Below, in pieces: positions 51,200 to 60,500 of a stretch of 64,000 nucleotides of DNA. The translations under genes and the position numbers were made by a program. The notes under the pieces were generated by a model that worked only from the letters and a program-made list of their open reading frames with translations, was not told the DNA's origin and searched no databases. The stretch is from Bacteroidales bacterium. GTDB taxonomy: Bacteria > Bacteroidota > Bacteroidia > Bacteroidales > UBA932. Each line of letters starts with the position of its first letter. The stretch's first letter is position 1. The stretch lies in assembly GCA_017561885.1 (NCBI GenBank), contig JAFZBF010000033.1, positions 1 through 64,000 of the forward strand, read 5' to 3'.

Positions 51200-52355
51200 A
51201 TTCAGACTCTATGACGACTTTGGTATCCTCGGAAGCTTCAACCCTGCCGATAATGCGGGCGTCTATGCCGAACTTTCCGCTTATTGAAACAAGTTCATCT
51301 GCAATCGTTGCGGGAACATAGAGTTCCATCCTGTGCCCCATATTGAACACTTTATACATCTCGTCCCAAGGGGTGCCGCTCTCCTGCCTGATGACTCTGA
51401 AAAGAGGCGGAACGGGGAACATATTGTCTTTGATTACAGTCAGTCCGTCCACAAAATGGAGCACCTTGGTCTGGGCGCCTCCCGAGCAATGGATCATTCC
51501 ATGGATGTCGTGACGGTATTTCTCCAGCATCTCCTTCACCACCGGGGCGTAAGTACGGGTCGGCGACAGCACCAGACGGCCATATGTAACACCGGTTTCA
51601 GGTTCGATGTCAGTCAGTCTGCGGCTCCCGCAATAGACATAGTCCGAAGGTGTGTGCTCGTCGTAGCTCTCGGGATAGAACTCCGCCAGGTACTTGCCGA
51701 ACACGTCGTGTCTGGCGCTCGTCAGTCCGTTGCTGCCCATTCCTCCGTTGTAGCTGTCTTCGTAGACTGCCTGGCCGTAGCTAGCCAATGCTACTATCAC
51801 GTCTCCCGCCGAGATGTTTGCATTATCGATCACATCTGAGCGGCGCATACGGGCCACTACCGTGCTGTCCACGATGATAGTCCTGACCAGATCCCCGACG
51901 TCTGCCGTTTCTCCGCCGGTAAGCACCATATCGATGCCGTATTTCCGCATTTTTTCCATAAAGGAAACGGAGCCTGAGATCACTGCGGAGATCACCTCTC
52001 CCGGAATCAGGTTCTTGTTGCGGCCGATAGTAGATGAAAGAAGGATGTTGTCAGTCGCTCCTACGCAGAGCAGATCGTCTGTGTTCATTACGATTGCATC
52101 CTGGGCGATACCGGCCCACACGTCCATATCACCTGTCTCTTTCCAGTACAGGTAGGCAAGGGAGCTTTTTGTACCGGCGCCGTCAGCGTGCATCACAACG
52201 CACCAATCCGGATCTCCTCCCAGGAAATCGGGTTCTATCTTGCAGAAAGCTTTTGGGAAAAGCCCTTTGTCAAGCTTCGATATAGCCTTGTGTACATCTT
52301 CTTTAGAAGAGGATACGCCTCTTTGCGCATATCTGTTCGCTTCGGTGTCTTTCAT
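51174..52355 (-). CDS. purM: phosphoribosylformylglycinamidine cyclo-ligase
   Basis: PurM (AIR synthase) closes the imidazole ring in purine synthesis. The 393-residue Bacteroidota form shows YAQRGVSSSKEDVHK, the ATP-binding HADGAGTKSSLAY, MNTDDLLCVGA, LTGGETADVGDLV and MIHCSGGAQTK. It is longer than E. coli PurM (about 345), as usual in this phylum. The start is 5 nt from a -7 box, a leaderless candidate. It leads a four-gene unit. Confidence 0.94.
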   Translation of the reverse strand: MKDTEANRYAQRGVSSSKEDVHKAISKLDKGLFPKAFCKIEPDFLGGDPDWCVVMHADGAGTKSSLAYLYWKETGDMDVWAGIAQDAIVMNTDDLLCVGATDNILLSSTIGRNKNLIPGEVISAVISGSVSFMEKMRKYGIDMVLTGGETADVGDLVRTIIVDSTVVARMRRSDVIDNANISAGDVIVALASYGQAVYEDSYNGGMGSNGLTSARHDVFGKYLAEFYPESYDEHTPSDYVYCGSRRLTDIEPETGVTYGRLVLSPTRTYAPVVKEMLEKYRHDIHGMIHCSGGAQTKVLHFVDGLTVIKDNMFPVPPLFRVIRQESGTPWDEMYKVFNMGHRMELYVPATIADELVSISGKFGIDARIIGRVEASEDTKVVIESEYGKFTYRK

Positions 52356-52360
52356 AGCTG

Positions 52361-52368
52361 CAAATTTA
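52361..52368 (-). promoter_or_regulatory. -7 box of purM, abutting the start
   Basis: TAAATTTG on the minus strand, 5 nt from the purM ATG, with a TTG 21 nt upstream of it as a plausible -33 element. Confidence 0.62.
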
Positions 52369-52379
52369 ACATTTTTTAC

Positions 52380-52387
52380 TACTTTTG
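52380..52387 (+). promoter_or_regulatory. -7 box of the aminotransferase gene
   Basis: TACTTTTG fits TAnnTTTG with a 28-nt gap to the ATG at 52416. It supports that start over the long in-frame upstream extension, which runs antisense into purM. Confidence 0.58.
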
Positions 52388-52415
52388 CGCAATCGCGAAA
52401 AACAAAACAAAGACA

Positions 52416-53612
52416 ATGCTCACTGTATCAAACCAGGCCTTGAACCTCCCTGTTTCTGCCATCAGAAGACTGATTCCGTATGCTGACGCTGCCACTGAGC
52501 GCGGCATCAAAGTGTATCACCTTAACATGGGACAACCTGACGTCGATTCTTCGACACAGGCTCTTGATGCCGTCAAGAACAACGGCCTGCATGTTCTCGG
52601 ATACACCAACTCTGCCGGGGACAAAACTCTGCGTGAAGGTATGGCGAGGTATTACTCCAGTATCGGCATAAATCTCACCACTGACTGCATCATCGCCACC
52701 CACGGCGGAAGCGAAGCGCTCCAGATTGCGATCGCAGCCACCTGCGACCCTGACGACGAGCTTATAGTTTTCGAGCCGTTCTACACCAACTACAACACTT
52801 TCGCTGTCCAGCACAATGTGGTTCTGAAGCCGATCACCACTCATATCGAGGACGGTTTCAAACTGCCGGAGATGTCGGAAATCGAGAAGCACATCACAAA
52901 GAAGACCAAAGGCATCCTGTTCTGCAACCCTAACAACCCCACCGGTTGTCTTTACAGCCGTGCGGATATCGAGAAGATCGGTGAGATTGCCCGCAAGCAT
53001 GAGCTCTTCATCTATTCCGACGAGGTTTACCGTGAGTTCTGCTATACTGACGAGCCTCACTTCTCCGCCATGCAGCTGGAAGGGCTGGAAGAGAACGTAA
53101 TCCTGCTGGATTCTGTTTCCAAGAGATACAGCCTCTGCGGCGCCCGCATCGGTTTCGTCGTCTCTAGGAATCTCGAGGTAATGAAATATGTGCTCCGCTA
53201 CGCTCAGGCCCGTCTGTGCGTTTCGACCTACGGTCAGATTGCATCTGTAGGCGCTCTTGATACTCCGAAGAGTTATTTCACAAAGGTCCGCAAGGAGTAC
53301 ATTCATCGTCGCGACATAATGCTCGAGGAGCTGTCGAAGATGGAGGGTGTCCTCTGCCCTGTCCCGAACGGTGCATTCTATGCTGCTGCTGAACTGCCTG
53401 TGGACGATGCCGAGCGATTCGCCATCTGGCTGCTGAACGAGTTCAATATCGACGGCAAGACCGTGCAGGTTACCCCTATGGCCGGCTTCTATGCCACCAA
53501 GGGTATGGGCAAGAGACAGGTGCGTCTTGCATACGTGCTCAAGGAACCTGACCTTCGCGAAGCATGCCGCTGCCTCAAAGCCGGTCTCGAAGCCTATCCT
53601 CACCGAATCTAA
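52416..53612 (+). CDS. class I/II pyridoxal-phosphate aminotransferase (AspC-like)
   Basis: This 398-residue fold-type I aminotransferase has NPNNPTGCLYS (about 171-181), YSDEVYREF (200-208) and the PLP lysine K236 in DSVSKRYSLCGARIG. The arginine near the C-terminus that holds the substrate carboxylate is in RQVRLAYV. The sequence fits an aspartate or related amino-acid aminotransferase, but the precise substrate cannot be set from sequence. A serine hydrolase gene follows after 6 bp. Confidence 0.9.
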   Translation: MLTVSNQALNLPVSAIRRLIPYADAATERGIKVYHLNMGQPDVDSSTQALDAVKNNGLHVLGYTNSAGDKTLREGMARYYSSIGINLTTDCIIATHGGSEALQIAIAATCDPDDELIVFEPFYTNYNTFAVQHNVVLKPITTHIEDGFKLPEMSEIEKHITKKTKGILFCNPNNPTGCLYSRADIEKIGEIARKHELFIYSDEVYREFCYTDEPHFSAMQLEGLEENVILLDSVSKRYSLCGARIGFVVSRNLEVMKYVLRYAQARLCVSTYGQIASVGALDTPKSYFTKVRKEYIHRRDIMLEELSKMEGVLCPVPNGAFYAAAELPVDDAERFAIWLLNEFNIDGKTVQVTPMAGFYATKGMGKRQVRLAYVLKEPDLREACRCLKAGLEAYPHRI

Positions 53613-53618
53613 CATACT

Positions 53619-54686
53619 ATGAAAAAGTACTTGTCGTTTTTCCTGGCACTTTCTGCAAGTGTCATACTTGTTTCTTGCACAGGCAGGAATGCAGAGATCG
53701 TGGATCTTCCCCGTGCCGCCACTCCCGCATCCATCAAAAAGGCCGTGGATGACCTTCTCGCCGGTGACGCTGCCGACGAATCTGTTCTTTTCGAGAGCCT
53801 TATGGTTCTTAAACACGGTAAAGTGATCTATGAGGACTGGTATGGAGATGCCGCTCCAGACAAGCCTCATGCGATGTATTCCGTCAGCAAGTCCTTTACC
53901 GCCACTGCGGTAGGAATGGCTGCAGACGCCGGCCTGCTGAAGGTTACAGACAAACTGGTCGATTTCTTCCCTGACAAACTCCCTGCAGAAGTGTCTGACA
54001 ACCTCAAGGCTGTTACCATATACGACCTGCTTACTATGAACTGCGGTCAGGAAACCGAGGCCCGTTTCCGCGGCAGCGACGACTGGGTTGCCGCGTTTCT
54101 GGCGCATCCCTTCACAAAGGAACCCGGAACGTGGTACTGCTACAATTCACTTGGAACATATATGCTCTCGGCTATAGTACAGAAACTTACAGGTGAAAAG
54201 GTGCTCGACTACCTGACTCCCCGTCTTTTTGAACCGCTCCATATCGAGATTCCTGAATGGGAAGAAAGTCCGCAGGGTATCAATGCCGGCGGCTGGGGCC
54301 TCCAGCTGAAAACAGAAGATATGGCCAAGTTCGGTCAGCTTTTCCTGCAGAATGGCGTCTGGAACGGCAAGCAGCTTGTGAGCAAGGCCTGGGTGGAAGA
54401 AGCCTCCAAATATCAGGTTCCTTCGGTTCCTGCCGGCACCCGTCCTGACGAAATTGAAAAGAAGGGGCTCACTCCGCAGAACTGCACTTTCCTTCTCGGT
54501 TACGGCTACCAGATGTGGCGCTGTCCCGACAATGCATACAGGGCTGACGGCGCCCGCGGACAATACATCATCATCGTCCCGGACAGCGACGCAGTCATTG
54601 CGGTCACAGCAAACTCTTCCAATCTCCAGGCCGAACAGGATCTCATCTACAAGTACCTGTTCCCCGCCCTCGCAGCGCTGGAATGA
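53619..54686 (+). CDS. serine hydrolase (beta-lactamase class C family) lipoprotein
   Basis: This 355-residue protein belongs to the class C beta-lactamase/EstB superfamily. The catalytic SVSK (S88, K91) is present, the YCYNS segment (residues 173-177) holds the conserved Tyr and Asn region, and a weak GARGQY replaces the KTG motif. The lipobox LVSC ends at Cys20, so it is anchored in the envelope. It may be an esterase or peptidase acting on peptidoglycan; a true beta-lactamase role is not indicated. It is likely cotranscribed with the aminotransferase. Confidence 0.85.
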   Translation: MKKYLSFFLALSASVILVSCTGRNAEIVDLPRAATPASIKKAVDDLLAGDAADESVLFESLMVLKHGKVIYEDWYGDAAPDKPHAMYSVSKSFTATAVGMAADAGLLKVTDKLVDFFPDKLPAEVSDNLKAVTIYDLLTMNCGQETEARFRGSDDWVAAFLAHPFTKEPGTWYCYNSLGTYMLSAIVQKLTGEKVLDYLTPRLFEPLHIEIPEWEESPQGINAGGWGLQLKTEDMAKFGQLFLQNGVWNGKQLVSKAWVEEASKYQVPSVPAGTRPDEIEKKGLTPQNCTFLLGYGYQMWRCPDNAYRADGARGQYIIIVPDSDAVIAVTANSSNLQAEQDLIYKYLFPALAALE

Positions 54687-54711
54687 GAATAGTTCACGGC
54701 GAGAACCGCTC

Positions 54712-55569
54712 CTATTGATATTCCAGACCTTTGACGGAGATGCCGATGTTGACGGGAAAGTGTATGAGTTTGCCAAGAGCATAGAATCGCTGATAGCTGC
54801 TCTTGAAATACATCGGGACGTAGAGATGCATTGCAGAGGGATCTCGCTCGGACTCGGGGGTTTCCTGGATTTGACGAACGGCATCCATGTCACAGTCGAC
54901 CAGCGCAAAGGAGATGAAATATCGCCCAGGCTCCAGTAGAATGGATTCTTCTGGTTGGATATCGAAATCCTGCATTTCACCTGACATGGCAACACTGACA
55001 TAGATGGGTTTATGCAAGATATTGATGAATTCCTCTGGTTCTCCCTCAATGCGGTAGATATTAATAGCGGCGACACATCCGGGAATGTGGTTTGACTGGA
55101 TGGAGAACTGTATATCTTTGACCAAAAACGGTTTGTGCGCTCGTGCGACCGAACCCAGCTCATAGCCTTTCGTGATACCTCCTGGATGGTAGAAATCCCC
55201 TGATCCTTGCGGTATCTTCACGCCGGCACGGAGCAGGTATTTTTCTTTCGTTTTTCCCCCTATGAAAACGGCCGGAGGCAACTCGGATTCCTTCAGGACA
55301 ATCAGCACATCCTCCTTCGGTCCTGAAACAGAATAGTAGCCTGTCTGGTAGGAAACGTGGTGGAATTCCAATGTATCGTTCGGCACATCAATCTCGAAAC
55401 GGCCGTCTGACGAAGAGATGGTGCCGATACTAAGTTTGGGAACACCCACCTGGACATACTCGACGGCTTCACCTTTTTCGTTGATGATATGGCCTTTTAT
55501 GGGGACTCGCTCCTGCGCATAAATGAAACATGGGAAAAGGCAAAAAGCAAGCAGTAGAAGTTTTCGCAT
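54712..55569 (-). CDS. secreted carboxypeptidase-regulatory-like domain protein
   Basis: This 285-residue protein has a signal peptide (about 1-17, ending FIYAQ) followed by a carboxypeptidase regulatory-like beta-sandwich (about 22-95; IKGHIINEKGEAVEYV, ISSSDGRFEIDVPND), then a second beta-rich region of about 180 residues with FIGGKTKEKYLLRAG and YELGSVARAH. The first domain also occurs at the start of TonB-dependent receptors. The long in-frame extension upstream reads into noncoding repeat DNA, so ATG 55569 is the start. The function is unknown, and the two genes around it point to accessory DNA. Confidence 0.8.
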   Translation of the reverse strand: MRKLLLLAFCLFPCFIYAQERVPIKGHIINEKGEAVEYVQVGVPKLSIGTISSSDGRFEIDVPNDTLEFHHVSYQTGYYSVSGPKEDVLIVLKESELPPAVFIGGKTKEKYLLRAGVKIPQGSGDFYHPGGITKGYELGSVARAHKPFLVKDIQFSIQSNHIPGCVAAINIYRIEGEPEEFINILHKPIYVSVAMSGEMQDFDIQPEESILLEPGRYFISFALVDCDMDAVRQIQETPESERDPSAMHLYVPMYFKSSYQRFYALGKLIHFPVNIGISVKGLEYQ

Positions 55570-55800
55570 ACCGGATTGAATTTGCCGGATCAGTTGACAA
55601 AGTTCGTGCCGATGACTTGATTTACTTTTCGCAGAGCATATCTTCGAGGTCAGTCCGCAGCGGCAGCTCGCCCACGGAAGGTTCCGTTCGCTGCGCTCAC
55701 TTCTTCCCTCCCAAAGCCTGCTTCGTCCTGCTCGCAGGACTTGCATTCTTCGGGTCCCTCCCTCTGACGGTCCGAGGGTGGACACGCCTTCCTTAGGGCG
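55570..55800. other. G+C-rich noncoding stretch, candidate multicopy element
   Basis: No gene is supported here. The segment from about 55640 is rich in G+C and short self-complementary pieces, for example GTCCTGCTCGCAGGAC at 55725-55740. On the minus strand a frame reads VGELPLRTDLEDMLCEK and stops at about 55618, like the 3' end of a lost gene. It may be a relic of an inserted element; repeat status in the genome cannot be judged from one copy. Confidence 0.4.
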
Positions 55801-55821
55801 ACTGCCGACAGCGGGCTTGTC

Positions 55822-55859
55822 CTAGAAATGGCAATTAGTTCCCGAATCCTCATTTCTAG
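55822..55859. repeat. 38-bp hairpin repeat, copy A
   Basis: CTAGAAATG and CATTTCTAG form perfect 9-bp arms around a 20-nt centre. The arms agree with copy B, while the centre differs. Copies A and B match at 29 of 38 positions. Confidence 0.75.
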
Positions 55860-55893
55860 ACTTAATAATCGCCCCAATAGCCTTATAAGCTGT

Positions 55894-55931
55894 CTAAAGA
55901 TGGCAATTGTATCATAAATCCTCATTTCTGG
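55894..55931. repeat. 38-bp hairpin repeat, copy B
   Basis: A second copy 72 bp after copy A in the same orientation, with CTAAAGATG and CATTTCTGG arms that pair imperfectly. The inner segment TGGCAATT and the downstream TCCTCATTTCT are shared with copy A. Confidence 0.7.
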
Positions 55932-55948
55932 ACACAGAAGACAGAGGA

Positions 55949-56173
55949 ATGCTCCCAACTGACAGGCGGCATCAGCCGCGTGGCGGAGTGTGCGATGTGT
56001 CCGAAGGACACGAGCAACAGGAAGCCGCCAAAGATACCGGGATCACTATACTCGAAGAGATCGAGACCACGAAAGGCAGAACTTCCAAGAAAGAGAAAAT
56101 CGAGAAATACATCAAGGCCGACAGCCTCGAGGTTGTCGAGAATCTGACCGACAAATACTACTACTTCATATAA
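55949..56173 (+). CDS. short hypothetical ORF upstream of fic
   Basis: A 74-residue reading frame whose second half, GITILEEIETTKG and KYIKADSLEVVENL, looks like real protein, while the first half is compositionally odd. It may be a small gene, an antitoxin-like partner of the Fic gene, or the 3' remnant of a degraded gene. No family is recognised. Confidence 0.3.
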   Translation: MLPTDRRHQPRGGVCDVSEGHEQQEAAKDTGITILEEIETTKGRTSKKEKIEKYIKADSLEVVENLTDKYYYFI

Positions 56174-56175
56174 TC

Positions 56176-56222
56176 TGCATCATCCTATTAGTTTTCTGCA
56201 TCATTTTACAATATTTGATGCA
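56176..56222 (+). promoter_or_regulatory. three-half-site operator upstream of fic
   Basis: TGCATCA occurs at 56176-56182 and 56197-56203, exactly 21 nt (two helical turns) apart, and the inverted form TGATGCA lies at 56216-56222. The set sits 30 bp before a -7-like box of the Fic gene. The Fic protein has a C-terminal winged-helix-like domain, so autoregulation is plausible. Confidence 0.5.
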
Positions 56223-56251
56223 TATAATTCGATTATGAGGCAGAAAAACAC

Positions 56252-56259
56252 TATATTCG
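56252..56259 (+). promoter_or_regulatory. -7-like box of fic
   Basis: TATATTCG (one mismatch to TAnnTTTG) ends 20 nt before the fic ATG, downstream of the repeat operator. Confidence 0.4.
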
Positions 56260-56279
56260 CCTTGTAAATAGAACCCGCT

Positions 56280-57326
56280 ATGCACGAATTTGATTTCATC
56301 AACCGTCCCAAAGACCTTCTTACTCCCGAGGTTGTCTCTCTTCTTACACATCTCCACGAGCGCCGGGGGCGACAGGAACTCTTCATCGAAGCGGAACCGG
56401 ATGTCCTGACCGCCTTACTGGAGGTGGCAAAGATTCAGAGTACCGATGCTTCCAACCGTATCGAAGGTATTTATACAACAGACGACCGTCTGAAGGCCAT
56501 CGTCAAGGAAAAAGTGCAGCCTCGTAACCGTAACGAGGAGGAAATATCTGGATATCGCGATGTTCTTGCAACCATCCATGAGTCATACGAGTATATCGCT
56601 CCACAACCGAACAACATCTTGCAACTTCACAGGGACCTCTATTCATTCAGCAGCAGCACTATAGGGGGCATTTACAAGAACTCCGACAACATCATTGCCG
56701 AGAAATTCTCCGATGGAACAGAGACTGTCCGATTCCAGCCTTTACCTGCCTTCCAGACGGCCGATGCTATGTTGAAGCTTTGCACAAAGTACAACGATGC
56801 CATCGAAGCCGACATTTATGATCCGTTAGTACTGATGCCAGTCTTTATATTGGATTTCCTCTGCATTCACCCCTTCAATGACGGAAATGGCCGTATGAGC
56901 CGCCTCCTGACACTCCTGCTGCTTTATCGTGCAGGCTTTATAGTAGGCAAATACATCAGTATAGAAATGCTTATTGAGAAGAGCAAAGACTCCTACTATG
57001 AAGCATTGAAAGAGAGTTCCAGGAATTGGCACGAAGACCGTAACGATTACCTTCCTTTCCTTAAATATTTGCTGGGAGTAATAGTCAAAGCCTACAACGG
57101 GTTCGAGGAACGGGTTGAATATCTCCGCTATCGCAAAGTGTCCAAGCCGACGCGAATCAAAACTGTCATTGAACGGACGCCAGGGAAGATTACCAAGAAA
57201 GAGATCTCTGAGGCCTGCCCTGACATCAGCCTTACCACAATCGAGCGCACGCTCTCAGAATTATTGTCGTCCGGTTTCATAGATAAAGTCGGTAGGGGCA
57301 GATCCGCTGCCTACGTAAAGAAATAG
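56280..57326 (+). CDS. Fic family protein with N-terminal inhibitory motif
   Basis: Fic proteins transfer AMP, or rarely another nucleotide group, to target hydroxyls. The 348-residue protein has the complete Fic motif HPFNDGNGRMSR (H197-R208), a beta-hairpin flap region near TIGGIYKN, and the self-inhibitory SNRIEG (58-63, S/TxxxEG form) at the N-terminus, which makes it a class II Fic. The last 80 residues form a winged-helix-like region (TKKEISEACPDISLTTIERTL). It is a lone gene in accessory DNA. It may target an endogenous protein, act in defence, or be autoregulated. Confidence 0.9.
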   Translation: MHEFDFINRPKDLLTPEVVSLLTHLHERRGRQELFIEAEPDVLTALLEVAKIQSTDASNRIEGIYTTDDRLKAIVKEKVQPRNRNEEEISGYRDVLATIHESYEYIAPQPNNILQLHRDLYSFSSSTIGGIYKNSDNIIAEKFSDGTETVRFQPLPAFQTADAMLKLCTKYNDAIEADIYDPLVLMPVFILDFLCIHPFNDGNGRMSRLLTLLLLYRAGFIVGKYISIEMLIEKSKDSYYEALKESSRNWHEDRNDYLPFLKYLLGVIVKAYNGFEERVEYLRYRKVSKPTRIKTVIERTPGKITKKEISEACPDISLTTIERTLSELLSSGFIDKVGRGRSAAYVKK

Positions 57327-57507
57327 CCTGTTTACCATCTCTCAACTCCGGTTATTGCAAAGAACTGACTGTGCTAGATGGATCATAGTCTGCGGCCTGG
57401 ACGGCAGCACTCCAGCCGCCATGTAGGCTTTTGCAGACAGAGCCATACGGCAGCGCCAGCCTTATCGGCTACGCTGCCGGGCTCCGCATCAAAGCAATAC
57501 TTAGGGT
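57327..57507. other. noncoding spacer between fic and the PUL
   Basis: No gene is supported in this 181-bp convergent region. It holds a strong hairpin at 57448-57479 and a weaker one near 57394-57418. It marks the boundary between the accessory segment and the polysaccharide utilization locus. Confidence 0.6.
57448..57479. terminator. hairpin without T-run between convergent fic and GH38 genes
   Basis: Arms CGGCAGCG and CGCTGCCG (8 bp) enclose an inner AGCC/GGCT pairing, a stable two-part stem. No T-run follows on either strand. It may stop or protect both convergent transcripts, with Rho or as an mRNA 3' end. Confidence 0.4.
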
Positions 57508-60500
57508 TTATTTTTCCGCAGTGGCAGAGAATACTACAATACTCCTTCCTTCAGGGAGTTCTATTTCCTCTGCACCGTCAATGGGGATGCTTACGAGATA
57601 CATATATGTGAACACATAGGCCTTGTTTCTTACGCTCGGGTTGTGAGTATGAGTACCTATGTAAGCCACGTCATCGTATCTCATTTCGGACTCATAGTAT
57701 TCTGGCCAACCATATACTCCGTAGAAGCCGGTGTAGTATGAGATGGTTCTCTCAAAGGAGTTTTGACCGACCTTAAAGACAGCGTTTACCGGCAGATCAA
57801 GGCGACCTTCGGGCATTTCGCGTCCTGTAGATGCCACAAGCAAATGCAGGGTCTTGGTGCCTGCAGGGACGGTAACCTTATGCGAGTCGCAGAGAATGGC
57901 ATTATTGTAATTAGCTTCACCAAATGTGAACGGTATGCCTCTGTATTCGTATTTCTCAGGAATAATCTCCGCAGCGAAGGACTCCTTCTCTCTGCCTAGG
58001 CGCCCCTGGCTCGTGAAGTCGTCTGTGGTGATTGCGACGATGTTGTACGGGAGAGTGATACTCTCATATTCGGCAGTGCCAATCTCAAAGGCAGGCTCGG
58101 CGAAACGGACCCTGTAGGTCTTGAGTGCAAAATTGCCGGACTCAACATTGAGAGACTTACCTGTGAAAGAAGCGTTGCTTTTGAAATCCTCGATACCGTT
58201 GAGTTCCTCTGCACTTGCTATGTCCGCTGCGAACATGATGCCGCCCTTGGCCCCGTTTCCGGAGAGCTCATATACCCTGACCACATAGCCGTCGCCGTCC
58301 TGGGCTTTCTTGAACGCTTTTACGCGGAGGTTCTTGTTAGTACTGGAGAGTATCGAGAATCTCTTACCGAGAGGGCCGCTGTGCTTTGCTGATGAGTATG
58401 CCATCTTTCTCTGATTAAGTTGGTCTGCGGCAATATCAGTCAAAGCTGGATCAAGGAGGCCCTTGTGTCCTACTATTGAGTACGTGAATGTATGGGTGCC
58501 GAAGTCCTGGGTAGACTGTTCCCCGTAGCTGCGATCTGCAGTGGGTGTATGAATGAGAGTGAGCCTAAGGGTATGGTCATTCGGCTTATCCCAACCATAC
58601 TTGCTGTCGTTCATGATGGTTACGCCGTATGAACCGTCGGAAGCGGTCATATCTGCCCATTGCTGGCCAAATACCTCATAGGCAGTCTCGGTATTGTTAC
58701 CCCTTCTGATGTGCCCCATACCAAGGTCATAGGTAGCCTCAGGAGTATCGAAGGAAAAAGGGAATGTGGCCTTGAGCAGGGAAGCTCTTGATCCCCAATC
58801 GACAGTGTTGACTATATCGATACGGTCGTCCACGGCACCGTCGGTCAGAATTATCCTCTGTACGAAGGTGGATCCTGCGTGCTCTCTTTCAACCTTAAGA
58901 ATAGCTCTTAGGGCGCCACACTCCTCTACGGACACTTTGACACTTCCGTTGACTTTCTCCGGAGTGCGGTCTATAACCTCTTTGAGAATCTCCCATGCCG
59001 GCCAAGAATTAGAAACATTGTCGGAGAAGAATGCATATCCGAATGCTTCTCCCTGACGCACCATCTCCTTACCATACCTCTTATCCTTGATGGAGACGAT
59101 GTCACCATCAGCGTTGACAGTAACCTTGTATATCCTGTTCTCGATGGTGTTGCCGTAGGCCTTGAGGGCCGGGTTTCTAGCCTCTGTTCGGGTTGATGGT
59201 CTGAGGTCATATACGGAAATGCTCATGGATGGGTCGTTGCCTGCGAATATGACAGTGACCTTATCGCCGTCTCGACCAACTATCTGGGACTTGACCTTCT
59301 TCCCGTCAGGCCCGTACACTTCTACCGATCTGGTCGCCGGAGGAAGATTGGTGTCAAAAGATATGATATCGCCATTTGTAGCAGTAACATGGTTGTACAC
59401 AAGAACGGGTGTGCCCTTTACTGTTGTGTTCATAATGGAGCCCATTGAAGACACACCTGTCTCAATCACGCTGCCCATCTGGCGGAGGTTGATATACTCG
59501 TCGTTGTAGGAGAACTGGTAGCATTCCGGAATGCTGGTGCCGGTCAGATCATCGTGAAACTGGTGCCAAATGATGCGTTTCCAGCCCTCGTCAATGGTGT
59601 ATGAGGGGTATTTGACGCCCTTAAAATAGTCCACCATGGAACTGATTCCTTCTGCTGCGCCAAGAATGCGCTCGTTGCGGCGGTTGAGCATTTTCATTTC
59701 TACTTTGGAGGTGTAGTTGCCGGTGGCGTGGACATCCATTAGTAGTTCTCCTTCGTACTCAGGAAGCCGCTCATCCCAGAGAAAGTCCTTGAACATATCG
59801 TCTGATGTCGCGAACTTGACATTGTATGCGTCACCGGGATTATTCACCGCATCATTCACAAACCGGACGCCCTGCGGGGTGGCTGAGCCCCCTTTGTCTC
59901 CCGTCCCGAAATATCTGTAGGCTGCCGGAACCGCAGTCTTCTCAATTCGGTTTTTTAAATCGTCCAAATTTGTCACGGGTCCGGAAGGGCTCCAACTGTA
60001 GCCACCTCCGTCCATCACGGCCATCACCCGTTCCCCATCAAGGCCTTTCCAGATTCCGAAATAGAATGGATATTTCATCCCGTTATCAAAGAACGGCTTG
60101 GTTCTCCAGTTGAGTTTCTGGGTACCAAACCCGATGAGTCCGCAATGGGCGGCTATGGATGGGAGTTGCCAGCCAAATCCAAAGCAGTCGGGGAGCATTA
60201 TGTCAGTGGCAAGTATGCCGAACTCCTTGCGATAGTATTCCTGTCCCAGCATTATATTCCTTATGTTCGACTCAATGGAAGGCATATTGGGGTCATTAGC
60301 ATCCCAGGAAGCACCCGAAATATGCCAACGGCCCTGTTTAACATAATCCTTGAGTTTTTCATACAAATCGGGATAATACTCTTTGGCCCAATGGTATTTC
60401 ACTGCCCCTTCAAAATTGAACACATAGTCGGGATACTCTTCAAAGAGTGCGAAATTTTGGACCAGCGTGTTGTGGAGATACTCGTCAATGGACTGCTGTA

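Noticed and set aside
52428..54107. A 559-codon open frame on the minus strand opposite the aminotransferase and serine hydrolase genes
   Set aside because: It mirrors two strongly supported genes, has no recognisable domain, and spans the gap between them without its own signals. It is a shadow of G+C-rich codon use.
53619..54686. Serine hydrolase as an antibiotic-resistance beta-lactamase
   Set aside because: SxxK is present but the KTG motif is not clear and the segment around YCYNS is that of esterase/peptidase relatives; resistance is not supported.
55822..55931. Two hairpin repeats as a minimal CRISPR array
   Set aside because: Only two imperfect copies, the interval is not a constant spacer length set, and no cas gene is nearby.
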